DNA of 64,000 nucleotides from Anodontia alba (taxonomy: Eukaryota; Mollusca; Bivalvia; Lucinida; Lucinidae). Under the pieces are notes generated by a model that made no database searches, was not told the DNA's origin, and saw nothing but the letters and a program-made list of their open reading frames with translations. Below, piece by piece: positions 1 to 10,986 of the stretch (position 1 is the first letter of the stretch; each line of letters begins with the position of its first letter). The translations under genes were made by a program, and so were the position numbers. The stretch covers positions 26,331,631 through 26,395,630 of the forward strand of contig OZ024831.1 of assembly GCA_964016985.1 (NCBI GenBank), in the 5' to 3' direction.

Positions 1-160
1 TAAAATGTGAATAATTAAATAATCTCTCCAAAATATGAATGAGAAAATAATTGTATTTTAAAGAAAATCAAACATGTTGATTTTATAGTGTCTGTAATTA
101 TATATCGTTCGTATGTCATTACTGACAATGACCAGTCCTAATCAACTGTGTGATGTGTTA

Positions 161-965
161 TTATTTGTGCGTTCTAAGAAGGCTGATGAGACCAATCTTA
201 GCTCTAAACTGCCTGTTGCAGATAGAACAAGAGAGGTCTGAGGAAGAAAGCTCTGTTGGTGATGCCTTAGCTCTGGCTTTCCGCTGTGCACGTTTCTGTG
301 CTTCGCTGATTCTTTTTGCTTCGTATTCACCAGCTTCCCTTCTTATGAGGCCTCGCTACTTTGTTCGATCCTGTGCAATCTGTTCCCACGACTCTAGTGG
401 TATGTTGAAGTTTTTAAGGGAGCATTTGAGGGTTTCCTTGTAACGCTTCTTCTGACCACCATGGGAGCGGTTTCCAACTTGTAGTTCTACATAGAGGATT
501 TTCTTTGGCAAGCGTTCATCAGGCATTCTGGTAACATGGCCTGTCCATCTTAACTGTGGCACTTTCAGAAGAGTATATACACTCTGCATCCCTGCACTTT
601 TCCGGACTTCTGTGTCTGGAATCCTGCTTTGCCACTAGAAGTTTTCTAAGACAACTTGTATGGAAGTGGTTCAGTCTTTTGTCATGCCGTTGGTAAACTG
701 TCCAAGTTTCGCATGCGTATAATAGTGATGGCAGCACCACGGATCTGTATACTTTCAGCTTTGTGTCAAGTCGGATTCCACTTCGGTTCCAAATACGTCC
801 ACGTAGCCGGCTAAATGCTGCACTAGCTTTGGCAGTCCTGGCATTGACTTCATCATCAATGTGCACGACAAGGTAGGTGAACGCGTCTACCACTTGCAGT
901 CGTTGACCTTTCACTGTGATGGTAGGCTTCTTGTAAGGCTTTCCAGGTGCTGGCTGACATACCAC
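161..965 (-). pseudogene. LINE C-terminal region with degenerate C2H2 finger
   Basis: Downstream of the RT, the minus strand reads LDTKLKVYRSVVLPSLLYAC, ETWTVYQRH, then LRWTGHVTRMPDERLPKKIL, KRYKETLKCSL and a last segment CSICNRQFRAKIGLIS-LLRTH. The last segment has the spacing of a C2H2 finger (two Cys, 12 residues, then His), but the first zinc-binding His position is Leu (codon at 179-181) while the last His is kept (167-169). A TAA stop follows at 161-163. Frames change near 590 and 330. Confidence 0.85.
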
Positions 966-999
966 AGTCTTTTTAAGGCTGATTGTGAGTTCATAGCTG

Positions 1000-2174
1000 T
1001 CACATTTTGCATTTTCTCTTCTGTTGGAGCGCCCTTTGCCATGTCATCAGCAAAGAGGACTCATCTAGCACCTCTGTCTGCACCTTGGATTTAGCTTGCA
1101 ACCTTCTTAGGTTGAAACATTTCCCATCAAAGCGATACCTAATAGGTATACCACTGTCACCATCCTGAAAAGCATCTGTAAGCATGGCAGAAAACAACAT
1201 GCTGAACAGTATTGAAGCTAGTATACAGCCTTGCTTAACTCCATTTGCCACAGGGAATGGATCAGAAAACTCGCCATCATTTTGGACCCTTGTAAACATA
1301 CCATCATGGAACTGCCGCACCATTGCTATGAATTTGGCAGGACAGCCAAACTATGCAATAATTTTCCAAAGTCTCTCACGACTGGCTGTGTCAAATGCTT
1401 TGGTAAGGTCGACAAAGGCCACGTAGAGGTCCACATTCTGTTCCTGGCCTTTTTCTTGAAGCTGTCGTGCTGTAAAGATCATGTCTGTTGTTCCGCTGTC
1501 TTCCCTGAACATACTGGCTTTCTGGTAGAAGCCCTGACTGTTTAAGGTGTTCATTCAATCGATTCAGTAGGACCCTAGCAAGGATCGTCCCAGCCATTGA
1601 CAATAAAGAGATGCCTCGATGATTGTCACAGACGAGGATTCCCTTTTCTTTTGAATAGGTGGATAATTGTTGCATCCTTGATTTCTTGAGGGATGGTTTC
1701 TTTTCTCTATATAATGTGAAATAACTCTGTCAGTTTCTCTGCAACTGTAGGACCTTCTGCTTTGTAGATCTCTGCAGGTATTGTATCTGATCCTGGAGCC
1801 TTGCCAGATGACAGGAGTTTTATTGCTTTCACTCTTTCAGAGACGGTTGGGAACTCATCAAGCAGCGGATTACATTCCACCTGTGGTAGTCTGTTGATAG
1901 CTTCACCACTGATAGATGATGGTCGATTAAGGACACCATCAAAGTGTTCAGCCCATCTTTTCAAGATAGCTACTTTATCAGTCAGAAGATAAGTTCCATT
2001 TGCACTAAGAAGTGGGGTGGTTCTTGAGCTCAGGGGACCATATATTGACTTGAGTGCATCAAAGAACTTCTTCATATCCTTTCTGTCTGCAAAGGACTGG
2101 ATTTCATCAGCCTTTTTGCCCAGCCAGGAGTCTTGCATGTCTCTGAGCCTAGTCTGTACTGTCTTGTCTTGCAT
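1000..2174 (-). pseudogene. LINE reverse transcriptase domain, frameshifted
   Basis: Palm and finger motifs follow in order on the minus strand: a linker with WAEHFDGVLNRPS, then KAPGSDTIPAE, the LLNRL segment, motif A FVDLTKAFD, motif B GVKQGCILA, and motif C as FADD at 1043-1054. FADD is readable only one frame away from the frame that holds motif B, so at least one frameshift separates them. Another break lies between about 1560 and 1710. Both catalytic aspartates of FADD are intact, but the enzyme cannot be made as one chain. Confidence 0.9.
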
Positions 2175-2603
2175 ATGTTGAATAGGCAGTCTTACTAGAT
2201 ACTGATCTGGTATTTCTGAGGTAGGCCTTGTGTTTTTTGGTGTTTCTCTTCAAGGTGTCCCTGGATTTCTTTATCATTCTCATCAAACCAATCTTGGTAC
2301 TGGTCCTAGGGAATCCATTGCTGAAGAGTGAACGGTGTCTCTGAAGACTGTCCAGCTCTCATCTACATCTTCTGAACTGTATTCCAGTGCATCTAAACGG
2401 CTGCAGAGATTGTGGACGAATGCTTGCCACCTGCTATCTTGTTTCAGCTTGGAGACATCCAATTTCTTTGGCACCTTCTTCCCTTGTGGTCATCGTACAG
2501 GCTGAATGCGCAGATTGAGTTTGCTGACAACAAGCCTGTGATCTGTCCAACAGTCTGTAACACACATAGTCTTTGTCACCCTGACATCCTGTCTGTCCTT
2601 CCG

Positions 2604-3150
2604 TCACACTATGACATAGCCAATGAGATGCCAGTGTTTGGAGCGAGGGTGCATCCATGATGTCTTTCTGCGAGTTGGTAGACGGAAGACTGTGTTGGTG
2701 ATCAGTAATTCATGCTCTGCACACTTCCTTAAAAGGAGGAGTCCATTGCTGTTGCACTTCCCTACACCTTCAGATCCAATCACTCCTTCCCAGGTTTGGT
2801 GGTCTGTGCCCACTCTGGCATTGAAGTCCCCGAGGAGGATGAGTTTGTCTGTTCGGTGTGCCGCAGAAATCACAGAATCCAGATCATCATAGAACTTGTC
2901 TTTAACCTCATCTGGGTTGGTCATTGTGGGTGCATAGGCACTTTCAATTGTTGCATGCCTCTTGCCAGATATGGGAAGTCTCAGCGTCATCAGGCGGTCA
3001 TTTATGCCTTATGCCTGTTGGAAGTCCTGAGAGCTTGCTGACGAGGTGGGACTTATGGCGAACCCTACTCCTACTTCACGCCGCTCTCCTTTCTTGCGTC
3101 CACTCCAGAAGAAAGTGTAGCCAGCACCAACTTCTTTGTAATTACATTGT
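2604..3150 (-). pseudogene. LINE endonuclease domain fragment
   Basis: The minus strand encodes an exonuclease-endonuclease-phosphatase (APE-like) fold fragment. From upstream it reads VGAGYTFFWSG-like residues near 3110-3140, then the stretch around SAYAPTMTNPDEVKDKFYDD, then LLGDFNARVG with the conserved Asp and Asn. The N-terminal catalytic Glu region is absent because of the 5' truncation, and the frame breaks near 2990 and 2620. It is part of the LINE covering 161-3150. Confidence 0.85.
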
Positions 3151-3248
3151 AAATGAATCGCCCTCTTGAAACTTTACAACATCTTACCCATATGAAATTA
3201 AAATGTACTTCCACAGACTGGACAATTCGTGCTTTTTTTCTGCTTCAA

Positions 3249-3272
3249 AGAGAGAGAGAGAGAGAGAGAGAG
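3249..3272. repeat. (AG)n microsatellite
   Basis: Twelve uninterrupted AG dinucleotides sit about 100 bases beyond the 5' end of the LINE. Confidence 0.98.
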
Positions 3273-3948
3273 GATTAATGTCTTTCATCTAAATATATGT
3301 GAATGTTATCAGGGTTTTCTCTACCCACCTAAATAAGCCCAGTACCTTTACTTTTCTAACCTTTTTGGTAGCGGTTGCCAAACCACCACCAGATCTACCA
3401 TACCGCATTTTGACACTGCGTTCTATTTGTTACTACCAACCTAATAACTACCTAACAAATAGTTCACGGCTAACGCTGATAACGCTAAATTCTGCATTCA
3501 AACATATTAGCCTTGTACACTCTTGTGTTTATAAATAGCGAATAAATAAATAAAACCAAAGAAAACGTCAAACTTTGGAAGAAATAAAATTTTAATCATG
3601 AGCACAATATGGGCGGACGAATATGAATACTCCAGTGAAACGCATAAAATCTACAGCGTTGGTTAAATTGTAGTCCGAGCCATGGTCCTATTAAACATAA
3701 AAAAATAATCTAACATTTTCTAGTGGATCACTTTCGAAGTAATCTTGGCATATCGAAAGTGTCGGTAAATAATATTTTGTGCACATTTTGAAAATACCGG
3801 TTACTTTCATTAAATTTTTATTTATACCAATTCTTTAATCTGCAAAATGTAAAACAGGTCAATGGCACATGCATGGCTCTTGTTCTCAGATTACATGTTG
3901 CAAATAAATTTGTATACTCTTTATGGGTGGCTTTTTTTTAAATTTCAG

Positions 3949-4126
3949 TGTAAACCCAAATTAGTTCTAGAGGCCTGTAGAATTTCAGGCAACCGCCCCA
4001 TCAGCACTCAATTCTTTGATGAATATCCATTGTTGCAGTGGGTTGCATGCGACCGTTACGCGCTGGGAGCAGGTTTTGTCATCCACAGAGCACACATTAA
4101 AGAATCTAATCAGACTACACGAATGG
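3949..4126 (+). CDS. Candidate internal coding exon, unknown protein
   Basis: A 178-base open stretch is bounded by a good acceptor (a run of T ending TTTCAG at 3943-3948) and a good donor (GG|GTATGT at 4127). It reads in phase 0 as CKPKLVLEACRISGNR, then PISTQFFDEYPLLQWVAC, then DRYALGAGFVIHRAHIKES, and ends one base into a codon. The composition is mixed and protein-like, without repeats, and the stretch is less AT-rich than its surroundings. I do not recognise the family. No other copy of this segment was seen in the window, so it does not look like one of the local repeats. If real, neighbouring exons lie outside the window or far away. The candidate at 28988 would be phase-compatible, but about 25 kb apart. 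A chance open frame between chance splice-like signals remains possible. Confidence 0.38.
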
Positions 4127-4140
4127 GTATGTTGATGTAA

Positions 4141-5450
4141 GTATTCGCTTGACGCAACTATCCTAAAGTTTTCTCAATTTTAAGATGTGTAAATCCGACA
4201 GTATTCACTAAGCTCTTTCAACCAATTTAGAACGTATAACTGTAGAAATAAAGCATAGCATGAGCCAGTGTTTTTTACATGACGCATGGCCGTACCTTGA
4301 TTTATATTCTTATCATATTTGTGATCGTGCGCCAAGTAGTCAAGATAAAATGAGATGGACACCGGTATAACTGAGACATATGTTTTGCAAAGGACCATAA
4401 CTCTGAAGATACGGCAGCTGAAATAGGTCTTCAAGCGCCTTAGTTTCTCCACATTGCCGTCCAAACCTGCAAGATTGTACAATTTTTCGCGATTCTCCTT
4501 CAAGTCGATTAAAAGATATGGTCCGGACATGTATTGTTTGTATCAATGGTCATAATGTTGGTAATATTACAGTTTGTGTGAACATCGTCATCCTATGATG
4601 TACAATCCAATCAACTATTATTTAGAGGGTTCTTCAATACACTGTCATCGCAGGATATACACTCCCACCCGTTTGTCGATCTAGCCCTAAATAGATTTCG
4701 ACTGGGCACCATAAGGACTCTTGGTAGGGACGGGACGGACTGACGGAGGGGAACCGTAATGCTCGCATACATTTCGTGGCGGGAACTTATATGACATTAT
4801 AAGAAAGAACCAGGTGACACACTCCTAATACTATTTCCACTCGGTTTAATGTAACGGGTCTCATATGCTCACCTAGCCTAACTCGATATAGTAGCTTTCC
4901 GATGTTAGGAAGTTATCAAGTCTCCTCTGGCTCCTGAAACTTTCACCATTGCAACGTTTCACACCTGACCACGGGGGACAGCACAGGTTGTATCCGCCCA
5001 GCACACACTTTGTTGGCGTTAGGCCATCCTGACCAGAATCTGGATAAGTTATAGACCAATTAATTAACTATTTAATTTTGGGCCTCTATTCCGTTCCCGC
5101 TTAATGTCCAATGTCTGCCAGTGCCTGAAACATGTCAATATTTGTAGCTGTCATACTAGCTCGGAAATCATTGAACACATTTATCTTGAAACACCAAGCT
5201 ATTACTAGCCTAGTTCCTATTTCTCTTAAAAGGCAATTCAATTCAGGAGATGTGACTTACCTTACCAGCATATCAGTTAGCCTGGTATGAAATATTTGGG
5301 ATAAATTTGCTGTTGGAAATAACTATAGCATGCATATTCCTTCTCAGTTATCTCGCGTATCAGGTATCATTGATTAGGTTTAAGCTTCGACTAATTTTAC
5401 TGTTTGCCGTTCTAATGTAGTATTTCTGTTGTTGTTCCCTTCGTTCGTTT
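4141..5450. other. Unassigned AT-rich single-copy-looking stretch
   Basis: I see no long open frame, splice-bounded exon, palindrome or copy of the local repeat families here. Both strands are dense in stops. Confidence 0.5.
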
Positions 5451-5837
5451 GCTTTGTCGTAGTTGAGGATGTCATTCCATATCATTCAACACTTATCCGG
5501 TACCTTTAGAGGGCTGTGTTTAGTTTTTGTGTGTCATTCAGGTCTGGGTATCCCCATAATTGTTTTTTCGAGGCAAAGGTTAATACGTCTTAATTGTGTT
5601 TTTTCCAGATGCTCAACAGAGCATTCATTTGTCAGAAGCCACAGCATCATAGTTTGCTATAAAAGTGTTCACATCACTTCTCGCTTCAGTCCATGAACCT
5701 TTCTGATGGTTTTGTAGAGGCGATCAACCAAAAAAGTTTGTTGTACTGACAGTTCCAAGGCGGTTCCTCTGTTGTAATTATTCTTTGTTTATGCGTTGGT
5801 TGTTTCATATGTGAAGTTTGTTTTGTTATTGTTCATT

Positions 5838-5904
5838 CCCAGCAGGCACACAATGTTGAAACAACGTCGATTTAACGTTGTTTCGACGTTGTGTGCCCGC
5901 TGGG
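5838..5904. repeat. 67-bp palindromic element (family O)
   Basis: The ends are inverted copies: CCCAGCAGGCACACAA on the left against CCCAGCGGGCACACAA read from the right. The middle is built from alternating ACGTTG/CAACGT words. The whole element folds back on itself. Related ACGTTG-rich palindromes occur at 16600-16694 and 44862-44942. It lies beside the antisense LINE fragment at 5990-6680. Confidence 0.8.
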
Positions 5905-5989
5905 TCATCAGGTCCTTTCCTTTCGGTGCTTCTGGAACGCTGTGCTTCGTCATTGTGATATTCCCTGTTAATCTTCAAATATATTTATC

Positions 5990-6680
5990 TTACGGTCACT
6001 CAATGACACGGGTCAGGTTGACATTGAAGTTATATTCTCTCATATTTACCAATAAAGCCTCATGTCACGTCCTGGCGAATGCTTTCCTGAAATCTATGAG
6101 GACAAGATAGAGATCTTAAGAAGTTGAAGTTCTTTTCTCGCCCTGAAGTCCGATATTTAATGTTTGATCAGCAGTACTTTTCTTGTTCGTAAACCCAATT
6201 GTACTTCAGTCTTTTTCTGTTCGGTCAGAACCTAGAGTCTCTCGAGGATTAGTTTTAATATCATCTTGCCTAGATGGCCGATGAGGCTGACAGTTCTTAC
6301 ACTGTTGTGAGTTTTCTTGGGTGTGTAATCACTATTGCTAGGGTCCATGGGGTAGACTGTTCGCCTGTATTCCAGATATTGTTACAGATGGACGTCATGA
6401 CATCGATCATTGTTACTCCTCTAGTTTGAACTGGATGTCATAGTTTCAACTCCTCCTGACTTTCCCTTCTTCAGTACCTTGGTGGCTGTTTCAGCCTTTT
6501 CGGGAAGAAATGGGAAGTAATCCTCATCTGACTATGTTCTGCACTCTTTTACTGCATCTCTGTCATCGCTTTGATTGTAAAGCTCCGAACAGCATTCAGT
6601 CCATTTATCGAATACGTGCACCTGTTCTTCGACGACGCATGTGCTTTGTCTTAGATCGTGATAGAATTCCCATATGTCTT
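5990..6680 (-). mobile_element. Second, older LINE reverse transcriptase fragment
   Basis: The minus strand carries, across several frames, KWTECCSELYNQSDDRDA, then KVLKKGKSGG, then SICNNIW-like and STPWTLAIVITHP residues. These are followed by DLYLVLIDFRKAFART, a stop in place of the expected Trp, and HEALLVNMREYNFNVNLTRV. This is the finger and motif A region of a non-LTR retrotransposon RT. It is a different element from the one at 161-3150, since the motif surroundings (IDFRKAFART against FVDLTKAFDT) differ. Motifs B and C are not found. Sequence down to about 5460 may belong to it, but I could not read RT motifs there. Stops and frameshifts show it is dead. Confidence 0.75.
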
Positions 6681-6689
6681 TTCTTCGTA

Positions 6690-7160
6690 ACATTTCTTAC
6701 TGTTGTTCCTACTTAGGCATACCTCAATGCCTTAATGCTGAGTATCTGTTCAGTTCTCATTTCTCTTTATCCTTATACAGACCGTGACCTCATCTAAGAT
6801 CTGGGATTGTCTTCGTGAAAAGACAAAGGGAATTTAAATGCCCTGCCCTGTCCTGCCAAGCTGTTCACGTTTCGAAGATGTCAAATGGGAGGATGTTTTT
6901 ATTCAAAGTTTAAACGCAAAATAAACAATTTAGATTCTGGTTTCATAACATTTACGAAAATATCAGCCATAAATAAAACAGCAAATGGTAATTTGTTAAC
7001 CTATTAGTCACAAATACAAAGCCCTGGTATAGAGAGCGACCTAGATCCTAATAGGACTATCTTGACATCCATGCTAGTTATTAGCATAATGCCGTATTTA
7101 ATACCTTAAAATAATGGTTTTGCTGTCTATCCATTCTAATCCATAGAACACGTTATCTGC
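6690..7160. other. Unassigned stretch
   Basis: AT-rich sequence with no recognisable gene or repeat apart from short T and A runs. Confidence 0.45.
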
Positions 7161-7167
7161 TTCACAT

Positions 7168-7309
7168 AGCATTCTACTTAAACCTATATCGGACCATTAT
7201 CGACCGGATAGGATTTAGCATTCTATGTAAATCTATATCGGGCCCTCATCAACCCGACAGAAATCCTGTCGGGCAGTTAAACATCAGATATAGATTTAAG
7301 TAGAATGCT
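7168..7309. mobile_element. Palindromic MITE (family A) with an extra half copy
   Basis: The complete unit, 7217-7309 (93 bp), has inverted ends reading AGCATTCTA...AAATCTATAT and a central CCGACAG/CTGTCGG stem. Immediately before it, 7168-7211 is a second partial copy of the left half in the same direction. The same family occurs at 7715-7807. Confidence 0.8.
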
Positions 7310-7714
7310 AGCCTAACTGAAAGGTGTCAACGTATCAAACTGAAGTACGTAAATTTAAACCAAAACATTGTCACACTACACATATCAAGGTCAATTGTAA
7401 ACATGTCAGACGATTTAAACGAAATTTAAGACGGACATGTACTAGAATAAAAGTGCATGCAACTGCGCATTTAAAAAAACCTCGATGTTTTTGTATGACT
7501 TCTTTATATCTTCATAACATAGCAAAGAGCATGCTATGAGGGACATTTAAAAATAATTGCAGCGTCAAAGATATGTCTCTTCTCAGGTGTTGTAGACTCT
7601 ATGACGTCACTAGAATACAGATGATACAAATGTCTCGGTAGTTCTAAGACGCTGATTCGTGTGTTGTTTATTCTTTTGTGACATTGGGGCTACTCGCTGA
7701 AGGGCTTCCTAGCT

Positions 7715-7807
7715 AGCATTCTTTATAAATCTATAGCGGGCCGTTATCGGCCCGTCAGTTACCCTGACGGGCCGATAACGGCCCGCTATAGATTGACAAA
7801 GAATGCT
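7715..7807. mobile_element. Palindromic MITE (family A), nearly perfect
   Basis: This 93-bp foldback has ends AGCATTCTTT and AAAGAATGCT. Its arms contain GCGGGCCGTTATCGGCCCGT and the exact reverse complement, so both arms pair over almost their full length. It is GC-rich in the middle of AT-rich DNA. No coding capacity. Confidence 0.88.
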
Positions 7808-8021
7808 TACTGGCTTTCTTCTGTCCTGTTCATTGTCTTATTGTTATGTTTTGTGGATCCTTTCCAGCATTGTGATCATCTTGGTGGGGATAAGGGAACT
7901 GATTGATTTGCGTTTCTTTCGTTTCTGACTTGAGTGCTGTCTTTTTTGGTTTGTTTTCATTTCCTCTTGGTCACTGATAGGCTATGTTTCTGTGATTATA
8001 ACTCATCCCTGGCATCTTCTA

Positions 8022-8368
8022 TACAGTTGAACAGCACCGATAACTCGTTAACATGGCTAATTCGAACTCGGTTTTAAGTCCCTAAGAAATTCTTCCGATA
8101 ACTCAAGAAAACAAATATTTAAGGGAATTTTCTTACTTTATCACGAAAATGTATGTTCTATGTACTCAGTAGAATCACCTCATGGAGCCGATTCTAATGA
8201 ATATACTCAACATACTATTATTGTCTAGAAGATCGACAAAATTCCCTAAATTATCGCCATTTGCTTCCTGACCTGACGTCATGAATAACCCTCAGTGGCT
8301 CAAACTACCATATCTAAAACAAATTTCCATGGCCCCAACGATGTTTGAGCCATTAAGGGTCTACTGTA
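8022..8368 (+). mobile_element. Tigger/pogo-like MITE, family B copy 1
   Basis: Element of about 347 bp starting TACAGTTGAAC and ending GTCTACTGTA, consistent with a TA target site. Its interior matches the copies at 49301-49665 and 51439-51799, with words such as GCTAATTCGAACT, AAATTCTTCCGATA, CATTTGCTTCCTGACCT and AACCCTCAGTGGCTC. The central hairpin (GTAGAATCACCTC against GATTCTAATG) is partly decayed. Non-autonomous: no transposase frame. Confidence 0.8.
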
Positions 8369-8594
8369 CTAATGTTTTCGCAATAAATTTGCATGAATTT
8401 GCTTTATGTTTTTGAAAGTTCTAATTAGACCATACGGTAAACATGTTCATATATATTGCGTTGCTCACGAAAGGCCAGAATTACACAGTACAGGCTGGAA
8501 CACTTTTATTTGAGCATTTGCCTGAAACCATAATAGCCAGGATAATTACAAAACGTTTTGACTTGTGTGTCTTTAGTTTTAATTGAAAAGCGGC

Positions 8595-8815
8595 AAAGCC
8601 GAAACGTGAGAAACGTACCTTTGGACATCTGAGCCCAGCTAAGATTCAGGTCAGCCTGCTCATTCGCGCAATCTGATCAGAGTCTTCACTGGGTGCTTTT
8701 TGGTTCGCCAAGGATGTAGTTTCTGCTTGTGGACAATGAAGACTCCAGTCAGACTGCGCGGATGTGCAGGCTTATTTGAGACTTCGTTGGCGCATATGTC
8801 AAAAGGTACGTTTTT
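8595..8815. repeat. Family H1 two-hairpin repeat
   Basis: Starts with CGAAACGTGAGAAACGTACC and ends with the near complement AAAAGGTACGTTTTT. It contains two diverged foldbacks around CTGATCAGAGTCTTC and GACTGCGCGGATGTGCAGGC. Other H1 copies lie at 18157, 23442, 53814, 57245 and 61553. The 159-codon open frame on the minus strand here runs through this repeat and the family G element and is not a gene. Confidence 0.72.
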
Positions 8816-8928
8816 CTCAAATTGCGGCTCAAAAGTGATATTTTTTTTTATTTTTTTTTTTTTCGATAAATTCAAATGCATTTGCTTTTTACGTACGTTA
8901 ATGTAGTTGACCGCTGTACTAAGACCAT

Positions 8929-9137
8929 GGCCCATTTGTTCAAAATTTAACGAGCTGTGTGCTAATATGACGTAAAAATGTCTGTCTTGAAATATGGCAA
9001 ATATGTTGCTATTTTTGCTGAAAAAATGTGAGCTACTCAAACATAGCAATGTATTTGAAAATACCTTAGCTACAATAGTTGACGTGTTTGTAATTAACGA
9101 GCTCGTTAAGCTAACGATGCTTTGAACAACTGCGCCC
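8929..9137. mobile_element. Family G foldback element
   Basis: Ends are inverted: GGCCCATTTGTTCAAAATTT on the left and TTTGAACAACTGCGCCC on the right. The interior carries a TTTTTGCTGAAAAAATGTGA-type segment shared with copies at 22057-22306 and 26772-26927. Confidence 0.72.
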
Positions 9138-9326
9138 ATACTGGTAAATATTTTCAGACATAGGAATGGCGATTATTAGGAAAGGACACAGTCCATACTA
9201 AAACACTTTTTTAAGTGTTTCCCTTAAGCCCTGATAGCTAGGATATTCATATATACATAAAACTAATGTTCTAATGTAAGAGCATTAATCAATGAACAGT
9301 ATCTAAAAGGTTGTTCCATGTATATC

Positions 9327-9572
9327 TCGAGGGTTGAGCGCAAGACTGACGTAAGTCAGATGGTTGTTTTTTCCCCAAACTTAATCTCCTCACCATGAAG
9401 GCGTAATGACGATTACAACATTTCTTTCTGTAAACAATGAAAATTTAGGTGCCATTGCTCGTATGAACAATGGCACTTAAATTTGCATTGTTTACAAAGG
9501 GGTCAAATTTGCCCCTAAACAAGGGTTTCAAAAATATGTTTGAGTTACTACAGTCTTGCGCTCAACCCTCGA
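9327..9572. mobile_element. MITE family N with 22-bp terminal inverted repeats
   Basis: A 246-bp element bounded by TCGAGGGTTGAGCGCAAGAC and its reverse complement. Inside, GTTTACAAAG-type and TTGTTCATACGAGCAATGGC-type inverted segments add a second foldback. No coding capacity and no second copy in the window. Confidence 0.8.
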
Positions 9573-9986
9573 TCTGTTTTGCTTCTTAAAAACCGTTCAA
9601 CAGTTTTAAACATCCAGCATGACGTCATAAAATCCTCATATATATTAATAATGGTAATTGTGGATTTTCAGTAGCTGCTACCGGAAACAAGTTGAAAAGC
9701 CAAGCTTTAAATCTGGATATTTTTAACAAGAGGGAATGATATGGTTTCTGTACTATTCACCGGCGATTTCAGCAAGTTTAGCTCTTTAGCAAGTTTAGGT
9801 CAGTTTAAAGCTTTTTAAAAACAAATGTTATGGTGTTTGGAAACGGTTAAGCTAAGGTACGCCTAGCACGACATAATGCTGTTGCAACAAAATACTACTA
9901 GAAATACCGTATTCGATCCAATTACCGCACATACATTTATAAGCACAGAATCAAGCAATATCGTAGTCTTCTACTTACAGGCCATG

Positions 9987-10294
9987 ACTGCCGGACTCGG
10001 TGGCTCAGTTGGATGTGCCGTCCGACTGGAGACCAGGAGGTCGCGGGTTCAACCCCCGCCGAGGTCGGCAACATTCTTTCGTGGAGATTGATTATGAAAT
10101 ATTTTCTACGGTCATTCTCTCCCTTCCGCTGATTCAAGAAGGGCAGTTGTCAGTTTCTGGCGAAAGAATGTGCACAATACTGGTTAACCGCTTAGAGGAC
10201 TAAGCCTGCCCAGTAAACGTGTGGTTAGGTAAACTGGCCGCGCTCGACATGACCCATTGGGTTGACTGGGCTGTAAAACCTCAACACAAACAAA
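9987..10294 (+). mobile_element. tRNA-derived SINE (family L), copy 1
   Basis: The head looks like a tRNA gene. An A box, TGGCTCAGTTGG, lies at 10001-10012 and a B box, GGTTCAACCC, at 10046-10055. Paired ends GCCGG and TCGGC survive. A body of about 200 bp and an A/C-rich tail (CAACACAAACAAACA) follow. Flanking CAGGCCATG (9978-9986) and CAGGTCATG (10295-10303) are a 9-bp target-site duplication with one mismatch. The A and B boxes would be the internal RNA polymerase III promoter. A near-identical copy lies on the other strand at 39833-40133. Confidence 0.9.
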
Positions 10295-10309
10295 CAGGTC
10301 ATGTGTCTA

Positions 10310-10970
10310 CTGCTTCATAAAAGCATGTGTTCTTTGTTCTCATCTGGATTCGAAGTAATCCAAATAAGTACCAACAACCTATGCTTTTATAAAGTAAGTC
10401 AGAAAAATATTGCGTAATGTGTCATTAAAACTCCCCTCATGAAATCCTCTGCTGATCTTTCTTTAAAGTATACCCGTATTAGGAGGATATTTTACTACAA
10501 TGTTCTAGTGATTTTTGAAAACAATTCTGACGGAGTTGTTTCCCTTGAAAGTGACGAAAACGCTAAGCGCAAATCTTAATCTGAAAGGGGCGGGACACGA
10601 ACGGAGGGCGGACGGATATGGGCAAATCAGGTCAGTCCTCATCAAGAAGTTTCACGGTTCTGCGTGGGAGCCTTTGTATTCTGTCTTCAAACCATGAAGA
10701 AGACCTACTGCTGAGGTACCGATTTATAGCTGAAATCAAAACCGCCCTGGACTCATATTTTTTCAGCGAGGCTTATTTTCAGTTCTGGAAACAAATAAAG
10801 GTCGCAGGGGTGGGGGGTGGCGGGGGTGGGGTGGGGGCCGAGGTCTTGGCTGTACGGAAAGTGGGACAACAATTGCCACTTGATGGATATGCAGGCCTTA
10901 GAAAAAAAATCTGAAACGGCAAGGTATTTCACACTCTTAAAACAGATATTTTAATACAGATCTCTATTCT
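10310..10970. other. Unassigned stretch with a G-rich tract
   Basis: No supported gene. The only clear local feature is the G-run cluster at 10807-10837, annotated separately. Confidence 0.45.
10807..10837 (+). other. Potential G-quadruplex tract
   Basis: Within 31 bases there are runs of 4, 6, 2, 5, 4 and 5 G separated by single T, or by C after the two-base run. That satisfies the usual four-run G-quadruplex pattern on the plus strand. No gene or promoter was identified next to it. Confidence 0.6.
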
Positions 10971-10986
10971 TCCAGCTTTAGGGCAA

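Larger units (their letters stand above)
161..3150 (-). mobile_element. 5'-truncated, frameshifted APE-type LINE
   Basis: Read on the minus strand, successive frames give an endonuclease domain, a reverse transcriptase and a C-terminal zinc finger in the order expected of an APE-type non-LTR retrotransposon. Recognisable pieces are GDFNARVG (endonuclease, near 2807-2835), SGKAPGSDTIPAEIY (about 1758-1810), RGISLLSMAGTIL and VLLNRL (about 1560-1625), FVDLTKAFDT (about 1395-1430), GVKQGCILASILF (about 1195-1250) and the catalytic FADD box at 1043-1054. The frame changes several times, so no single ORF survives and the copy cannot encode its protein. The 5' end, including the start of the endonuclease, is missing beyond about 3150, as expected from incomplete target-primed reverse transcription. 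The product would nick and reverse transcribe at genomic target sites. I recognise the general family, common in molluscs and fish, but do not assign a clade. Confidence 0.93.

Noticed and set aside
2623..2892. Plus-strand open frames over the first 3 kb
   Set aside because: Shadows of the antisense LINE reading frames.
8660..9139. 159-codon minus-strand open frame
   Set aside because: Crosses a family H1 repeat, a T run and a family G element; no protein motif.
9990..10065. Possible functional tRNA gene
   Set aside because: A and B boxes are present, but the sequence is the head of a 300-bp SINE with tail and target-site duplications, present twice.
10618..10914. 98-codon open frame ending in poly-Gly
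   Set aside because: The Gly run is the G-rich tract; no other protein feature.
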